64,000 nucleotides of DNA, taken from positions 839,862,094-839,926,093 of the forward strand of contig CM048744.1 of NCBI GenBank assembly GCA_026315105.1. The letters run 5' to 3'. Below, one piece after another: positions 21,911-32,692 of the stretch. Source of the stretch: Locusta migratoria (taxonomy: Eukaryota > Arthropoda > Insecta > Orthoptera > Acrididae). Each line of letters begins with the position of its first letter. Position 1 is the first letter of the stretch. The notes beneath the pieces were generated by a model. The model was not told the origin of the DNA, did not search any database, and was given only the letters and a program-made list of their open reading frames with translations. The translations under genes were made by a program, and so were the position numbers.

Positions 21911-22176
21911 TTGAAAAGTAATTTTTAGTGTTATGTGACGGGATTTGGGACTTCGGAAAAGAGTTCAACGCCACGGACGAGGTTTGTTTGATGAAATTGC
22001 CTAGCAACCTACTAACTACTCCATAGTAACGAACTGTGAAATGCTCTTGGATGGACGTTTGAAGGGGATATGAGAGTTGTTATGATTTTGAAGGATCTAA
22101 TGGAAATTTTTCTTGTATTACCCCGTTCCATCGCATGGGGAAGGCGACATTCTTCCGTTGCTTGTGTAGCAATTCC
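21911..22176. other. unassigned sequence
   Basis: It is the flank between the dispersed repeat and the SINE target site. No coding or repeat signal was recognised. Confidence 0.4.
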
Positions 22177-22188
22177 AGAGCAGGGTTC

Positions 22189-22438
22189 AAAATTTGATGA
22201 GTCAGCCACACTGCACATACTAAAAATGAAAGTAAAAAAAGGTTCAAATGTTTATAAAGCTTATGGGACTTAACTACGGGGTCATCAGTCCCTAAACTTA
22301 CAAACTAGTTATGAACTAGCTAATCCTAAGGACGGCACAAATATCCATGCCCGAGGAGGGGGGATTCGAGCCCCCGACCGTAGTGGCCGTGCAGACCGTG
22401 ACTGGAGCGCCTCAGTCCCCTCGGCCACCGCTGCCGGC
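22189..22438 (-). mobile_element. tRNA-derived SINE, family A, with about 50 bp of extra 3' sequence
   Basis: The SINE proper is 22240-22438 on the minus strand, with head, B box (GGCTCGAATCC here) and body intact. The 12-bp target duplication agagcagggttc lies at 22177-22188 and 22439-22450. On the 3' side 51 bases (22189-22239) that are not SINE lie inside the duplicated target, beginning with a T run on the minus strand. This is what a read-through transcript copied with downstream sequence would leave. Confidence 0.9.
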
Positions 22439-22450
22439 AGAGCAGGGTTC

Positions 22451-22990
22451 CACGCCGTTCTTAGCTGATAGCCCGGTTTATCAGGTGCTCCCCCATTTTA
22501 ATTTCAATCGAAGTCACTAAAGTCTTCCTTCAAAAGGAAGGCCAATGAGGGCAAATGCACGAATTTTATATATTAGAGTATATTATCTTCTTCCATTATC
22601 TATGTCTACGCGGCCTACTTTGTAAATGTGTAAAGATCTCCTTACTTTTACACATCAAGAGTTTGCCGCGGTTATGGACAGAAACGGCTACTACCAGTTG
22701 AGAACATATCCCCTGGGATCGTAAAAGCGAAACCATTAACCATATGTTGATACTGATCTACAATCGTTGCTTTTAGTAGTAGTATAAACATCGATATCGT
22801 TCATCCTTTGTCATTGCTGGTGCTCGCGTTGTACACACAATCTGCATGTGTCCCCCTTCGACGTACCATACAAACTTTGCAAGCATTCTTCCAAACTGCC
22901 AAGGAATCTTATAAAACCTGTCTAGTGGTGCTGTCTTTTGTCTTACGGGCAGCGTGAATGCGTCATGCTACTGATTGGTTAGATTCCTCC
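22451..22990. other. unassigned sequence
   Basis: No gene or repeat was recognised. Confidence 0.4.
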
Positions 22991-23188
22991 AAAAAATGTT
23001 TGTTAAGCATATGGCACTTAACTTCGGGTCATCAGATCCTACACTTACAAACTACTTATGAACTAACTAATACTAAAGACAACACAAACATCCATGCCCG
23101 ACGGGGGGGGGGGATTCGAACCCCCGACCGTACCGGCCGTGCAGACTGTGACTGGCGCGCCGCAGACCGCTCGGCCATTGCGGCCGGC
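22991..23188 (-). mobile_element. tRNA-derived SINE, family A (diverged subtype)
   Basis: The minus-strand head is gccggccgcaatggccgagc with B box GGTTCGAATCC. The body is more diverged than other family A copies. It shares the ggtctgcggcgcgccagtca arm with 36802-36999, which separates these two as a subtype. A likely target duplication is gattcctcc at 22982-22990, with one mismatch to gatacctcc at 23191-23199. Confidence 0.88.
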
Positions 23189-23194
23189 TCGATA

Positions 23195-23265
23195 CCTCCG
23201 TCGGGCATGAGTGAATACTCTTAGTGTAAGTTACTTCAAGTAGTTCGTAGGTTGTAGTGGAACCA
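23195..23265 (+). repeat. SINE tail fragment, possible
   Basis: The stretch ctccgtcgggcatgagtgaa followed by ttacttcaagtagttcgtag resembles the junction and body of family C or A in the forward orientation, without a head. It adjoins the minus-strand SINE, which may have inserted into an older one. Confidence 0.4.
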
Positions 23266-24125
23266 GTCCTATATTTGTCTACTATCTCGGGACTTCTTCT
23301 TCGTGGACTGATAGCATCACAAAAAATAATAAAATTATAATTATTCTTGATTATACGAATTTCATACTAAAGTCTTTGCAGGTTCTTTCAGGAATACTAA
23401 TTCATATTAAAAAAAATTCTTTCCTGACTCCATCAAAAATAATCATCTCTTCCAGAAGTTATTTCGTTATGTTGTTAAAATTCGTTACGAAGATTATAGT
23501 CGAAGAAGTTATATTGCTTATGCATCTCACTTGTGCAAAACATATTTTCAAAGTTTTAGCAAACACAATTCACAGTCCAACTCTTTATTGAAATCCCCCC
23601 AAAAATTATATTACTCTTCAGTAATAAACAGTTGCATTGAAATATGTAAGTCACTTGATAAAACGTTATAAATTCAAATTAATCTTGAAATACGCTTTCG
23701 ACGAAATAATATATTTTTCGTTCTCGATTACACAGAGTGAATCAAAACGTTCACATTAGCTCAATTACGGGTTCCAAACTGAATTCCCTCTTTTTTTAAA
23801 CAATATAAACAATAAAAAAATTGTCGACTTCAGTGCGCAACAGCATACAGCGGGATCTTCTCTGCCTTGACGGCCTTCGGCAAATATCAGGCAGAAACCA
23901 GATACATATCTCTTTCGTCGGCGGAGAAAGTTTCACGATGTGCTGCTGCGTAGTCGATGTTGAACATGCAACAGATAAAATCAAACATATTTTACAAAGA
24001 TATTGTTGTAAATATTTTTAAAATATCATCACAGGCATAATAAAGACATTATTAATGAAAATTCTTTTGCAAAACTGAGCTTAACTAGGAAATGAGTAGA
24101 TGATTAAAAATTACGTACCATTATA
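23266..24125. other. unassigned AT-rich sequence
   Basis: No gene was recognised. A pair of overlapping frames at 23796-24021 lacks domain features. Confidence 0.45.
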
Positions 24126-24178
24126 AGGTGTAGGGATTGATGACCATTGTATTATGGTCCAATATGTTTACAAACACA
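24126..24178 (+). repeat. SINE 3' tail fragment
   Basis: The block gtgtagggattgatgaccat, then tatggtcc and tttacaaac, matches the conserved 3' body of the SINE families. The head is missing. Confidence 0.6.
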
Positions 24179-24708
24179 TATGTCTTACACTTCGTCTTTT
24201 ATGACAATTTACAGACGCATTCTGCCTCTTGGGAGTGTAATAAATAACAGTAGTAAAATGCAGCAATCGCCTAGTACAACAATCCACGTGCAATTCACTT
24301 TCTTCGTATTGTGTCCCCCATTATTACATTTTCGCGTCTACACTCTGAACATACAACGCTCTTCATTTATCTGTCCGTATTTGTTTTTCACAGGCCATTT
24401 TCACCAGAATCGCGTAATCAATATACAGGACGCCATTATTGAACTATATGACATAAAATCGTCATAATTTCTTAGCGGTTTGTGTTAGGACGTTCAGACT
24501 AGATGTTTTACCGTGAAGCGTGGTGGGAATTAGTATGCGCATGCGCTTGTGTGTGTTGTTCGTTTCAGAGAACGAAGATTATGCACTTCGCGATCGTGTT
24601 GTATCACTACCTTGAACGGGTGGGCTATGTCCATATAAGGAATAATCGGTGTGATATTCATTGCTGGCACGGTGATTACTGAACGGTACGTCAAGGTTCT
24701 GGAAAGCT
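24179..24708. other. unassigned sequence
   Basis: A 106-codon frame at 24147-24467 has no recognisable domain. Nothing else was seen. Confidence 0.4.
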
Positions 24709-24918
24709 GTGGTGGAATGGCCGAGTGTTCTCAGGCGCCTTGCTGCGTGTGCGCTGTTGCTTCCCGTCGGAGGTTCGAGTCCTCACTCTGGCATGGGTTT
24801 TGTGTGTATCTATGTGTTTGTGTGTGTAGTCCTTATATTAGTTTAAGTAGTTTGTAAGCCTAGGCACTGATAACCAGATTAGTTAAGTCCTATAGGTTTA
24901 CAAACGTTTAAACATTTG
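24709..24918 (+). mobile_element. tRNA-derived SINE, family C
   Basis: The head ggtggaatggccgagtg (A box) is followed by ggaggttcgagtcctc (B box) and a TG-rich linker. The shared tail follows, with agtagtttgtaag and tttacaaac. It is more diverged than the 9603 copy. Target duplication was not resolved. Confidence 0.8.
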
Positions 24919-25281
24919 AATTTGCTCTTGGGAGATGATTTCATGACCATTATCCAAAGTGACCCTGATTTCAACAAGGTGTTCATGGACGGAACTCTAC
25001 GCCATCGGTACAGGCGAGTGTTTGGTATCATGGAGGAGAACCATGTGGTCTGCTTTTCGGCTCTGGGGCACCCAGAGGGCACTGGCACGGGCCCGATGGG
25101 GACGCCATGTTCTGAGGATCTGAACACATGCGACTCCTTTTTGTGGACCTATATTAAGTTACGAATCCCCTTCCAAGCGTTCGAAAGCATGGTCTCTCTG
25201 CTCCCAAAATTGTATCCTTCCGCTCATCCTAACGGCTCATCTTTAAAATACAATTTCCCTAGCAAAATATTATACATCTAA
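24919..25281 (+). pseudogene. unrecognised 121-codon frame, weak MULE-transposase resemblance
   Basis: The frame beginning at the end of the SINE reads DFNKVFMDGTLRHRYRRVFG, then NHVVCFSALGHPEGTGTG, then DSFLWTYIKLRIPFQAF. A FxDGTF-like motif followed by a hydrophobic stretch and a later Tyr-containing helix is the order seen at the start of MULE-type transposase cores. The match is loose, there is no second catalytic residue or zinc finger, and the N-terminal side is SINE sequence. It may be noise. Confidence 0.3.
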
Positions 25282-26398
25282 ACATCACAGAATTAAATGC
25301 TTTGACCACCACCCTACAAATGTTGTTTACATTTAACAAACAAATACATATTTAACAATAGTAAAATAGGTTGAGACTGAAACTCTTTGCTCACGTAGCT
25401 ATTAAGCGTGGCATCTCACTGTTCAATGTTCAAATATACTGCCGCCGTCGAAATATTGTTAGACAACTAGTATTTAATTTATCATGGCCTTTTAAGGAAA
25501 CATATTCAGTTCTTCTCCACAAGTACATATAATTGTTTATGTATAAATTATCTGCTGCATATCTTTTTGTAGTCGGCCATGAAATATTTAAGAGACAGTC
25601 TACAACATAAAACGAACGTTACTAAGAATAATATTAAATATCATATAATACATATATAAATGTAATGCGCTTTGTTGGGTTCATATTTTGTTACTGTGGT
25701 GCAGCATTACTACCTCAACGAAAAGCAGAATAAGAGAGTAAAACAAAATTTGTTGAAAGAATACCTATATAACGTGGTGCGTCTTTTCAGATAGATAGCG
25801 TGGTGCAGTGTTGCCAATTTTCTTCTTAAACTGTTACTGATAAACACTACGTATCAATAATTGTAAATATAAATTTTATAATGCCATTATTATAGTACTG
25901 AAATTTATCTGCTTTGTACCTGTAAGGGATATTGAAATTGTAATTATGGCCTTTGATTCTCCCAAGTCTTCTGAATCCATTCATATAATTCTATTTGCCA
26001 TATGTTAATTGCCAGATTTTATATGGATTTTAGAGTAATGTGTGTAGTTATATTGTATTTCAATTGCAGTCTGGAATAGCAGCCTTCGCTAACTCAAGAC
26101 TGCCGTTTCCTGTTTTCGAGCAGAGTTGGGTTTTCCTAACGACCTGTATTCCATTCACTAGGTCCAGACTGTTAGACGACCGGCTAGGGAACCCAACAGC
26201 TTGCCATAATTTGCTTTTCACTTGGAAACAATCTGCTTCCCCCTTTATCTGTAAATTCACAGATCACCGTCAGCCTCGACTTTCCGACACTTCAGCGGGT
26301 CATGGAGAATTTCGCTGTTAGTTCGCGCCACATCATCACCACTGAAGGCACATATTTCGAACATGTCATGACCTAAATACGAACAGATGAAAAGACCA
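25282..26398. other. unassigned AT-rich sequence
   Basis: No gene or repeat was recognised; overlapping frames at 26040-26321 are not convincing. Confidence 0.45.
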
Positions 26399-26660
26399 GA
26401 ATGAAACTTGCACTCTGCAGTGGAGTGTGCGCTAATATGCAACTTCCTGCTAGATTAAAACTGTGTGTCGGAAATGGGATTCTAATCAACGACCTTTGCC
26501 TTTGCGGACAACCGGAAGTAGGAGGTGAGGTACTGTCAGAAGTAAAGTTGTGGATACAGACCGTGAAGCGTCCCGGGATAGCTCAGACGGTAGAGCGCTT
26601 CTCTGCGAAAGGCAAAAGTCCCAGGTTCGAATCCAGGTTCCGGCAAACAATTTTCACCTG
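26399..26660 (+). mobile_element. composite tRNA-like repeat with two tRNA-like parts in inverted orientation
   Basis: The 3' part (26572-26645) has a tRNA-like layout: A box TAGCTCAGACGG, D-stem GCTC/GAGC, B box GGTTCGAATCC and an acceptor-like cccggga/ttccggc pair. The anticodon stem pairs poorly, so it is not a functional tRNA gene. The segment 26467-26512 is the reverse complement of its 3' half (gcaaaggcaaaggtcg against gcgaaaggcaaaagtcc). The 5' flank, gaatgaaacttgcactctgc, belongs to a repeat I recall as common in Schistocerca. Confidence 0.7.
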
Positions 26661-26936
26661 CAGCGTGTTTCAGCTGTAATGACGTCTACATGCTCAATAA
26701 GTGTGTGCACGCAGTAGTAAGAACCAAATTTACGTTTTGTTTCTTATAGTTCAATAATTGTCACCCTATACATAAACAGACTGCGAATAATTTTAAAACT
26801 GGAATTAATATTACTCGATAATCAGCGACATTAGATTTTCAAACAACACTACGTTGCTCTGCACACTCAAAATCATCATAATATATGGAAATTTAACGTA
26901 GGTAAAACAAGAACAATACAAGGGTAATGTAGTGCA
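26661..26936. other. unassigned sequence
   Basis: A short AT-rich stretch before an RTE fragment; no features seen. Confidence 0.4.
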
Positions 26937-27590
26937 GTCTAAGAAAATCTGGCGATGTTTTAGGAATTGTATTAGGTAAGGAAACAATAAAGGTGGTACA
27001 TGCGTTTTCTTACTTGGGCAGTGTAGTCACATATGATGGCCGCAGTACATAGGATACAAAATGAAGAATGACAATGGGAAGAAACGCGTTCTTTCAAAAG
27101 AGAAATTTATTAAAATGGAATATTAATTTAAGCAAAAGGAAGTCTTTTCTGAAGGCATTTGTGTGGAGTGTTGCCATGTATGGGAATGAAACATGGAAGA
27201 TCATTAGTTGAGACAAGAAGAGGTTGGGAGCTTTCAAAATGTGATGCTACAGAAGAATGCTGAAGATTAGGTTGGTGAACTGCGTAGCTAATAAGGTAGT
27301 ACTGAACAGAATTGGGGAGAAAGGGATTATTTGACATACCTTGACTAAAGAAGGGATCGATTGGCAGGACACTTCGTTAGGCATTAAGGAATCCTGAATT
27401 GAGCATTGCAGGGAAGTCTGCGGGGTAAAAATCGCAGAGGGAGACCAGGAGATGAATACAGTAAGCAGATTCTAATGTATGTGGATTGCCGTTCTTATCA
27501 GGAGATGTTGAGGATCGCACAGAATAGATTATGTTGGAAAGTTGAATCAAACCTGTCTCCGCACTGAACACAACAACAACAACAACAACA
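26937..27590 (+). mobile_element. RTE 3' end, 5'-truncated and diverged
   Basis: It corresponds to about 16500-17148 of the long copy. It starts at cagtctaagaaaatctggcg and ends in a longer caacaacaacaacaa tail at 27565-27590. It encodes the remains of the reverse transcriptase C-terminal domain with many stops and indels. It is clearly older than the copies at 1 and 13870. Confidence 0.9.
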
Positions 27591-27817
27591 AAGAAAAAAT
27601 TCAGAATGAGGAAAAAAGCGAAAATACTGTTTATTTTATTTTTTAAATTTCACAGAATGCTGTGCTAACACATTTGTAGTAATTGGTGTATTGTAATAAC
27701 TTGGGTAAAATAGGACCTCTGCAACTTGTTTTAAAAATTTCGATACGATGTACCGTTACTAATGTCTACCCGAGGAAGGCTTTAGGCATGGTTTTATGGT
27801 GATCGGATAGCTATTCA

Positions 27818-27868
<51 letters not shown>

Positions 27869-28280
27869 AAGTTTTATAGCGGTTTTATAGCGAACGGATA
27901 GATATTTAGTAATTTGAAGAACATAACGCAAAATGCGGAACAATAATTACTCTTTGAAAATTATATTTACTCTGAAATTGGTTTTATTGGTTGCATTGTT
28001 GTTTGAGGTCTGATAATGATAAAAGGGTGGAGTATATTTGGATGGAAAGTTATTATATAAAATTCTACGTATGTGTGTGTTAATATTTCGCTCTGCGGCA
28101 ACAACTACAGGACGCAAACGAATGGTCTGTGTGTAATTGTTGTCCGAAGTCTCCCGTCGTACAACATAGAAGTTCCATGCCGATAGCTATAAGGGGCTGG
28201 AAGATATGGTGGTTGAAAGTTGTCAAATTATAAAAAAATCGGACTGAAGGCCAGCGATGACGTTTGAGACTTATAGCTAG
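27591..28280. other. unassigned AT-rich sequence with an (AT)n array
   Basis: It contains (TA)n at about 27820-27866. A short duplicated motif, gttttatagcggttttatag, follows near 27870. No gene was recognised. Confidence 0.6.
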
Positions 28281-28293
28281 GAGGTTACATACA

Positions 28294-28503
28294 AAATCAA
28301 AATCAAATGTTTGTAGAACTTATGGGATTTAACTAAGGGGTCATCAGTCCGTAAGCTTACAAACTACTTACGAACTAGCTAAGACTAAGGACGGCACAAA
28401 TATCCATGCTCGGGGGGGGGGGGGGATTCGAGCCCCCGACCGTAGTGGCCGTGCAGACCGTGACTGGAGCGTCTCATCAGTCCCCTCGGCCACCGCGGCC
28501 GGC
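28294..28503 (-). mobile_element. tRNA-derived SINE, family A
   Basis: Intact head and body on the minus strand, with a 15-G run expanded next to the B box and an aaaatcaaaatcaaatg end. A 13-bp target duplication, gaggttacataca, lies at 28281-28293 and 28504-28516. Confidence 0.93.
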
Positions 28504-28516
28504 GAGGTTACATACA

Positions 28517-28648
28517 GCGAAACGTGATGCCACAGACCATATCTTTGGTGTATGCGTGCTACAATGTCTTCAGCTCTTTTTCTGTAAGGATAAGCATACG
28601 AATAACGAAATATAAGAATAAATAAATAAAGCAGTAAAAATAAATTTC
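28517..28648. other. short unassigned spacer between two SINEs
   Basis: No signal seen. Confidence 0.4.
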
Positions 28649-28660
28649 TTTTAATACATC

Positions 28661-28850
28661 GCCGGCCGCGGTGGCCGAGGAGACTGAGGCGCTCCAGTCA
28701 CGGTCTGCCACTACGGTCGGGGGTTCGAATCCCCCACGGGCATGGATATTTGTGTCGTCCTTAGTCTTAGTTAGTTCATAAGTAGTTTGTAAGTTTAGGG
28801 ACTGATGACCCCGTAGTGAAGTCCCATAGACTTTGCAAACATTTGAACAT
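28661..28850 (+). mobile_element. tRNA-derived SINE, family A
   Basis: Head with A and B boxes. About four bases are missing from the variable arm (ctgccactacgg where other copies have ctgcacggccactacgg), as are bases after the B box. A 12-bp target duplication, ttttaatacatc, lies at 28649-28660 and 28851-28862. Confidence 0.93.
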
Positions 28851-28862
28851 TTTTAATACATC

Positions 28863-29264
28863 CCCTTTTAAAAAATCCATTTGACGTTTTGCGCATTACG
28901 TCAAGTGATCGATCTGTGATATTATTACAATCATTATTGTCGAATTTCGTGATTGGATTCTTCGAAACGAGTACATTTTTACGTGTGATTTGATCTACTA
29001 TACTTACTTTCCTGATAAACAGTAAGTGCATAGACCTCTGCAATCTGATAGGGATATTTTTCAGTTCCGCTTTATCAGCTACATTTCCACAAAAATGAGT
29101 GAAATTAATTACATTAATTTAATTGTTATTTACTTCGTAGATATATGTGCATTGCGTTACTTTACACGTATTACAACAGTACATCTATTTTTAATAGATC
29201 ACATTCAGACAACATGCCTCGGATAAACGTACACCGAACAGACATTCAAGTGTATAGATATAGA
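28863..29264. other. unassigned AT-rich sequence
   Basis: No gene or repeat was recognised between the two SINEs. Confidence 0.4.
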
Positions 29265-29278
29265 TCATTAATCACTTC

Positions 29279-29480
29279 GCCGGCCGCGGTGGCCGAGAGG
29301 ACTGCGGCGCGTCTGTCACGGTCTGCACGGCCAGTACGGTCGGGGGTTCGAATCCCCCCTCGGGCATGGATATGTGTGCCGTCCTTAGTCTTAGCTAGTT
29401 CATAAGTAGTTTGTAAGCTTAGGGACTCACGGCCCCGTAGTTAAGTCCCATAAGTTATACAAACTTTTGAACATTTTTTT
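29279..29480 (+). mobile_element. tRNA-derived SINE, family A
   Basis: Head tggccgagagg, B box GGTTCGAATCC, and a complete body ending in a T run. Target duplication tcattaatcacttc (29265-29278) against tcattaagcacttc (29481-29494), one difference in 14. Confidence 0.93.
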
Positions 29481-29494
29481 TCATTAAGCACTTC

Positions 29495-30604
29495 ACATAA
29501 TTTTTTGTTTTAATGTTGTTTCTAAAGAAGGTATTGTATTTCATCCTTCAAAACCAGTCTCATAGCACAGTATACGGGACGATTTATTAATGATTCACGC
29601 CCACCGCACTAGGGTTGGTCACCTGAAAGACCCATCTTGTGTATGAATGTGAGTTTATTAGCCTTGTTGTGGAAGGTAATCCTGTTGTTGTTGTTCAGAA
29701 GACCAGACCCACCCGCGACCCCACGGCAGGTAGCACGGTGTTCGGCCATTTGTCGGGCTGTTCCGCGGGGCTCGCTCGCGCACCTAATGCCCAATTAGAG
29801 GCGCGGCTGGCCTGAAATATGGCCGGCCGCTGCGCGCGGCAAAAAACGGCTCGTTCTTCTTCCGGACGCCTAACGCCCCATTCTGCGGCCGGCCGGGTAT
29901 TCATTACTTCGCCATCGCGGAGCGCGTTCTATTAACGCAGGTACGGGGGACGCGGTAAGCACCGCCCGGGCTGTTAGCACCAGAGAGGAAGTGTCGGCAA
30001 TTTAAATAGCATTACCAGCTAACACTGCGTTGTAAGGAAACGAAACACGAGTACGACTAGGAAAAATGTAAATACACCGCCAAGTGCACTTCGATTATCA
30101 TATGAACTGTGAAATATATTATACCAGATGTGTTTATCAAGCAATGAAACTACTCTTTTTTATTTTTTTTTTTTTATTTTTTTTTTATTTATTTTTTTTT
30201 TGAAAAGTAATATTCAGAAAATTTTGCATTATCATTATGATTCTTCAAATTCCTATTACGCAAAAATTGTGTCAGTGTTGCCCTCCGTCTTTCACTTATA
30301 TCTGTTAGAGTTCTTCTTCTAGGAGTATGCTAAAAGAAATATAGTTTGCATATAATAAGGGAAGTGTGAAATATTAGTTATTCACTGTGAAATTATTAAA
30401 AATTAGGAACTTAGCTGAATTCTCTTGTAACAGCAACAGATGACCACTAATTTACTGTTTGAGGATATCACGTGAAATTGCGACGCCAAAAAATTACGAT
30501 ATTCCGCCATCGAGAAATTTTGAATTAAACTACTGCCAACACGGTCGATCTAATAGTTCCACCTATTCTACCGCTAGGTGTTTGCGTGTTAGACCTGTAT
30601 CTTC
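29495..30604. other. unassigned sequence with a GC-rich, CpG-rich block
   Basis: About 29695-29990 is markedly GC-rich with many CpG and several ggccggcc and gcgcgc stretches, unlike its AT-rich surroundings. Open frames there are probably composition artefacts. A T-rich low-complexity run lies at 30155-30200. Confidence 0.5.
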
Positions 30605-31625
30605 TGCGGCCTTGTTGTGGGGGTTTCAGTCCAGAGAATGGTTTGATGCAGCTTTTCACACTACCATGTCCTGTGCAGTCTAAATAAGCTCCCACTGCGC
30701 TTTTAACTCCACACATTTTCTTTCAATTCTACATTTACGATTCCTTGATGTCTATGAATGTGTTGCACGTATCGATACCTTCTCTTATTCAAGATATGCC
30801 AGAAATTACTTTTCTCCACAATTTTATTTGACACTTACTCTTTACCTACGTGCTCTACCCACCTAATCTTCAGCATTCGTTTGTAACACCACATTTCGAA
30901 TGCTTATATAATTTCTCTCTCAGATCCTTATCGTCTAAATTTCTCTCCCATATACTGGCATGTTCCAGAAAAATGATTTTAGAAAGAACTTCCTAACATT
31001 CCTATTAATTTTTTATGTTAACAAATTCCGCTTCTTTACAAATGCTTTTTTTCATTTTTTTTACCACAAGTTCCCTAATTAACTCGAGGCAAATGCCGGG
31101 ATCGTCTCTTTGACAGGACAGGGCCGATTTCCCTCCCTCGTCATCCTTACCCAAACATCTGAGCCTGGGCTCCATCTCTAATAACGACGTTGTCGACGCT
31201 ACGTTAAGCCCTAATATTCCTTTCTTCCTACATGTACATCTTCACTCCTTCCGTCATCGGAAGTTTTATGTTACCCAAATAACAAAACTCATCTACTACT
31301 TTTATTGTGTCATTACATACTCTAATTGCTTCAGCATCACATGATTTTCTTAATTTCAACACCCATGATTTGCTCTTGTTAATGTTCATCTTACAACCTC
31401 CATTCAAGACACTGTCAATTCCGTCCAATTCCTCTTCCAGGTCCTTTGCAGTCCCTGAAAGAATTACAATATCATCATCAAACCGCAAAGTTGTTATTTC
31501 TTCTTTCTGAACTACAATCCTTCTCCAAATTTCTGTTTGCTTTCCTTCAAAACTTGCTGAATGTACAGACTGAAAAACATTGGGGTAAACTACAAGGCTG
31601 TCTTACTCCCTTTATAAGTAGCAAA
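30605..31625 (-). mobile_element. RTE copy, 5'-truncated, diverged, with an inserted repeat
   Basis: The minus-strand 3' end lies near 30615 (ctgcatcaaaccattctctg). The copy reads back through the C-terminal domain to about the QGCSLSPMLF position near 31600. The minus frame at 31228-31488 reads RFDDDIVILSGTAKDLEEEL, where the catalytic FADD appears as FDDD. A repeat of another family interrupts it at about 31050-31214. Confidence 0.88.
31050..31214 (-). repeat. dispersed arthropod-type repeat fragment inside the RTE
   Basis: On the minus strand it contains ggatgacgagggagggaaat, then atcggccctgtcctgtcaaa and tcccggcatttgcctcgagt. I recall this combination as a frequent tRNA-derived SINE body in orthopteran DNA. 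The tRNA-like head is missing. It has no match to the flanking RTE. Confidence 0.6.
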
Positions 31626-31983
31626 TGTATATAACTAAATTTCATGACATTGTGACGGGATATTTTTATTAATTCACCTAATTCAGTCATTATAATTGAT
31701 CGATATGCCAGAATATTTTCCCGGGTTTACTCGTCGAAGAAACACCGGAATCATAATTCTGACGATCACCATGCGCACATGATGAATGACTTGGATGTGC
31801 ATTCGCACGTTTATTTTCAATAATTAAACGGGGAAGCGTAATTGATTCATGTTCATAAATTATGCCCCTTCCTCTTTCTCCAACAAGTCAGAAAACAATA
31901 GCGGATACGGGTAGGCCCTACGAATAATACAATGAGCTACATATTGCACCCCCCCCCCCCCCCACAAAAAAAAGAAAAAAAAT
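31626..31983. other. unassigned sequence with a C/A homopolymer patch
   Basis: No gene was recognised. A poly(C) run followed by poly(A) lies at about 31948-31982. Confidence 0.5.
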
Positions 31984-32079
31984 TACGAGGCGCGTCCAGA
32001 AAGTAAGTTCCGTTTGGTTATATAAAACGAACGGGTACAGATACAGAAAAAATATTGATTGTACGAAAATCTACAACTG

Positions 32080-32280
32080 TTAAACTACTTTTCTACATAG
32101 CTTCCGAAATTTTGTAAGGCAATTGTAATAGCATGCCACAAGGTTTTGTGTGCCTTTTTCATAGAATGTTGCCGTCTGTGTATTCAACCACGTGGTAACA
32201 TGTTCTTTCAGCTCGTCATCATCGTTGAAGTGTTGTCCACCAAGGACAGATTTTAGGTGCAAGAAGAGGATTACTGACAA
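32080..32280 (-). pseudogene. mariner transposase C-terminus, left arm
   Basis: The frame reads HLKSVLGGQHFNDDDELKEH, then VTTWLNTQTATFYEKGTQNL and LTKFRKLCRKVV. This is the tail of a mariner (DD34D-type) transposase after its third catalytic Asp. The upstream catalytic region is missing in this arm. It cannot be functional. Confidence 0.75.
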
Positions 32281-32339
32281 AATATATATATATATTTTTT
32301 TTCACGATAAATCCTGACCTCACACACCGAATGTGACCA

Positions 32340-32600
32340 AACAATTCTTACGGAAATTTCAATGGGACCTGTTTGATCATCCTCCATACAGCTCGGACCT
32401 CTCTCCTAGCGACTTTCATGTCTTCTTATACCTAAAATCTGTCCTTGGTGGTCAACACTTCAACGATGATAAAGAGCTGTTACCACATGGTTGAATAACA
32501 GGTGGCAACCTTCTGTGAAGGATGCATGCAGAAACATGTGGCACGCTATGACAAGTGCCTACAAAATTTCGGCAGTTATGTGGAAAAGTAGTTTAAGAGT
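32340..32600 (+). pseudogene. mariner transposase C-terminus, right arm
   Basis: This arm keeps slightly more of the protein: HPPYSSDLSPSDFHVFLYLK followed by SVLGGQHFNDD. The HPPYSxDLxPSDFHxF motif carries the third catalytic Asp of mariner transposases. Stops and frame changes follow near 32480. The nucleotide sequence mirrors the left arm imperfectly. Confidence 0.75.
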
Positions 32601-32692
32601 TGTAGAATTTTGTGCAATAAAAATTTCTTCTGTATCTGTGTACAATTTCATTTTATTACCAAACGTAACTTAGTTTCTGAACGAGCCTCGAA

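Larger units (their letters stand above)
31985..32692. mobile_element. palindromic mariner derivative (two inverted copies of the same end)
   Basis: Both ends carry the same terminal sequence in inverted orientation: cgaggcgcgtccagaaagta at 31986 and, on the complement from 32690, cgaggctcgttcagaaacta. Each arm is about 270 bp and contains the C-terminal part of a mariner transposase, minus strand on the left (32080-32280) and plus strand on the right (32340-32600). An at-rich (atatatata)/T stretch near 32282-32300 lies at the centre. The opposite transposon end and the N-terminal transposase half are absent. Confidence 0.8.

Noticed and set aside
26572..26645. A tRNA gene
   Set aside because: A and B boxes and the D-stem are good, but the anticodon stem pairs poorly. 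The segment is also embedded in a repeated element with an inverted partial copy.
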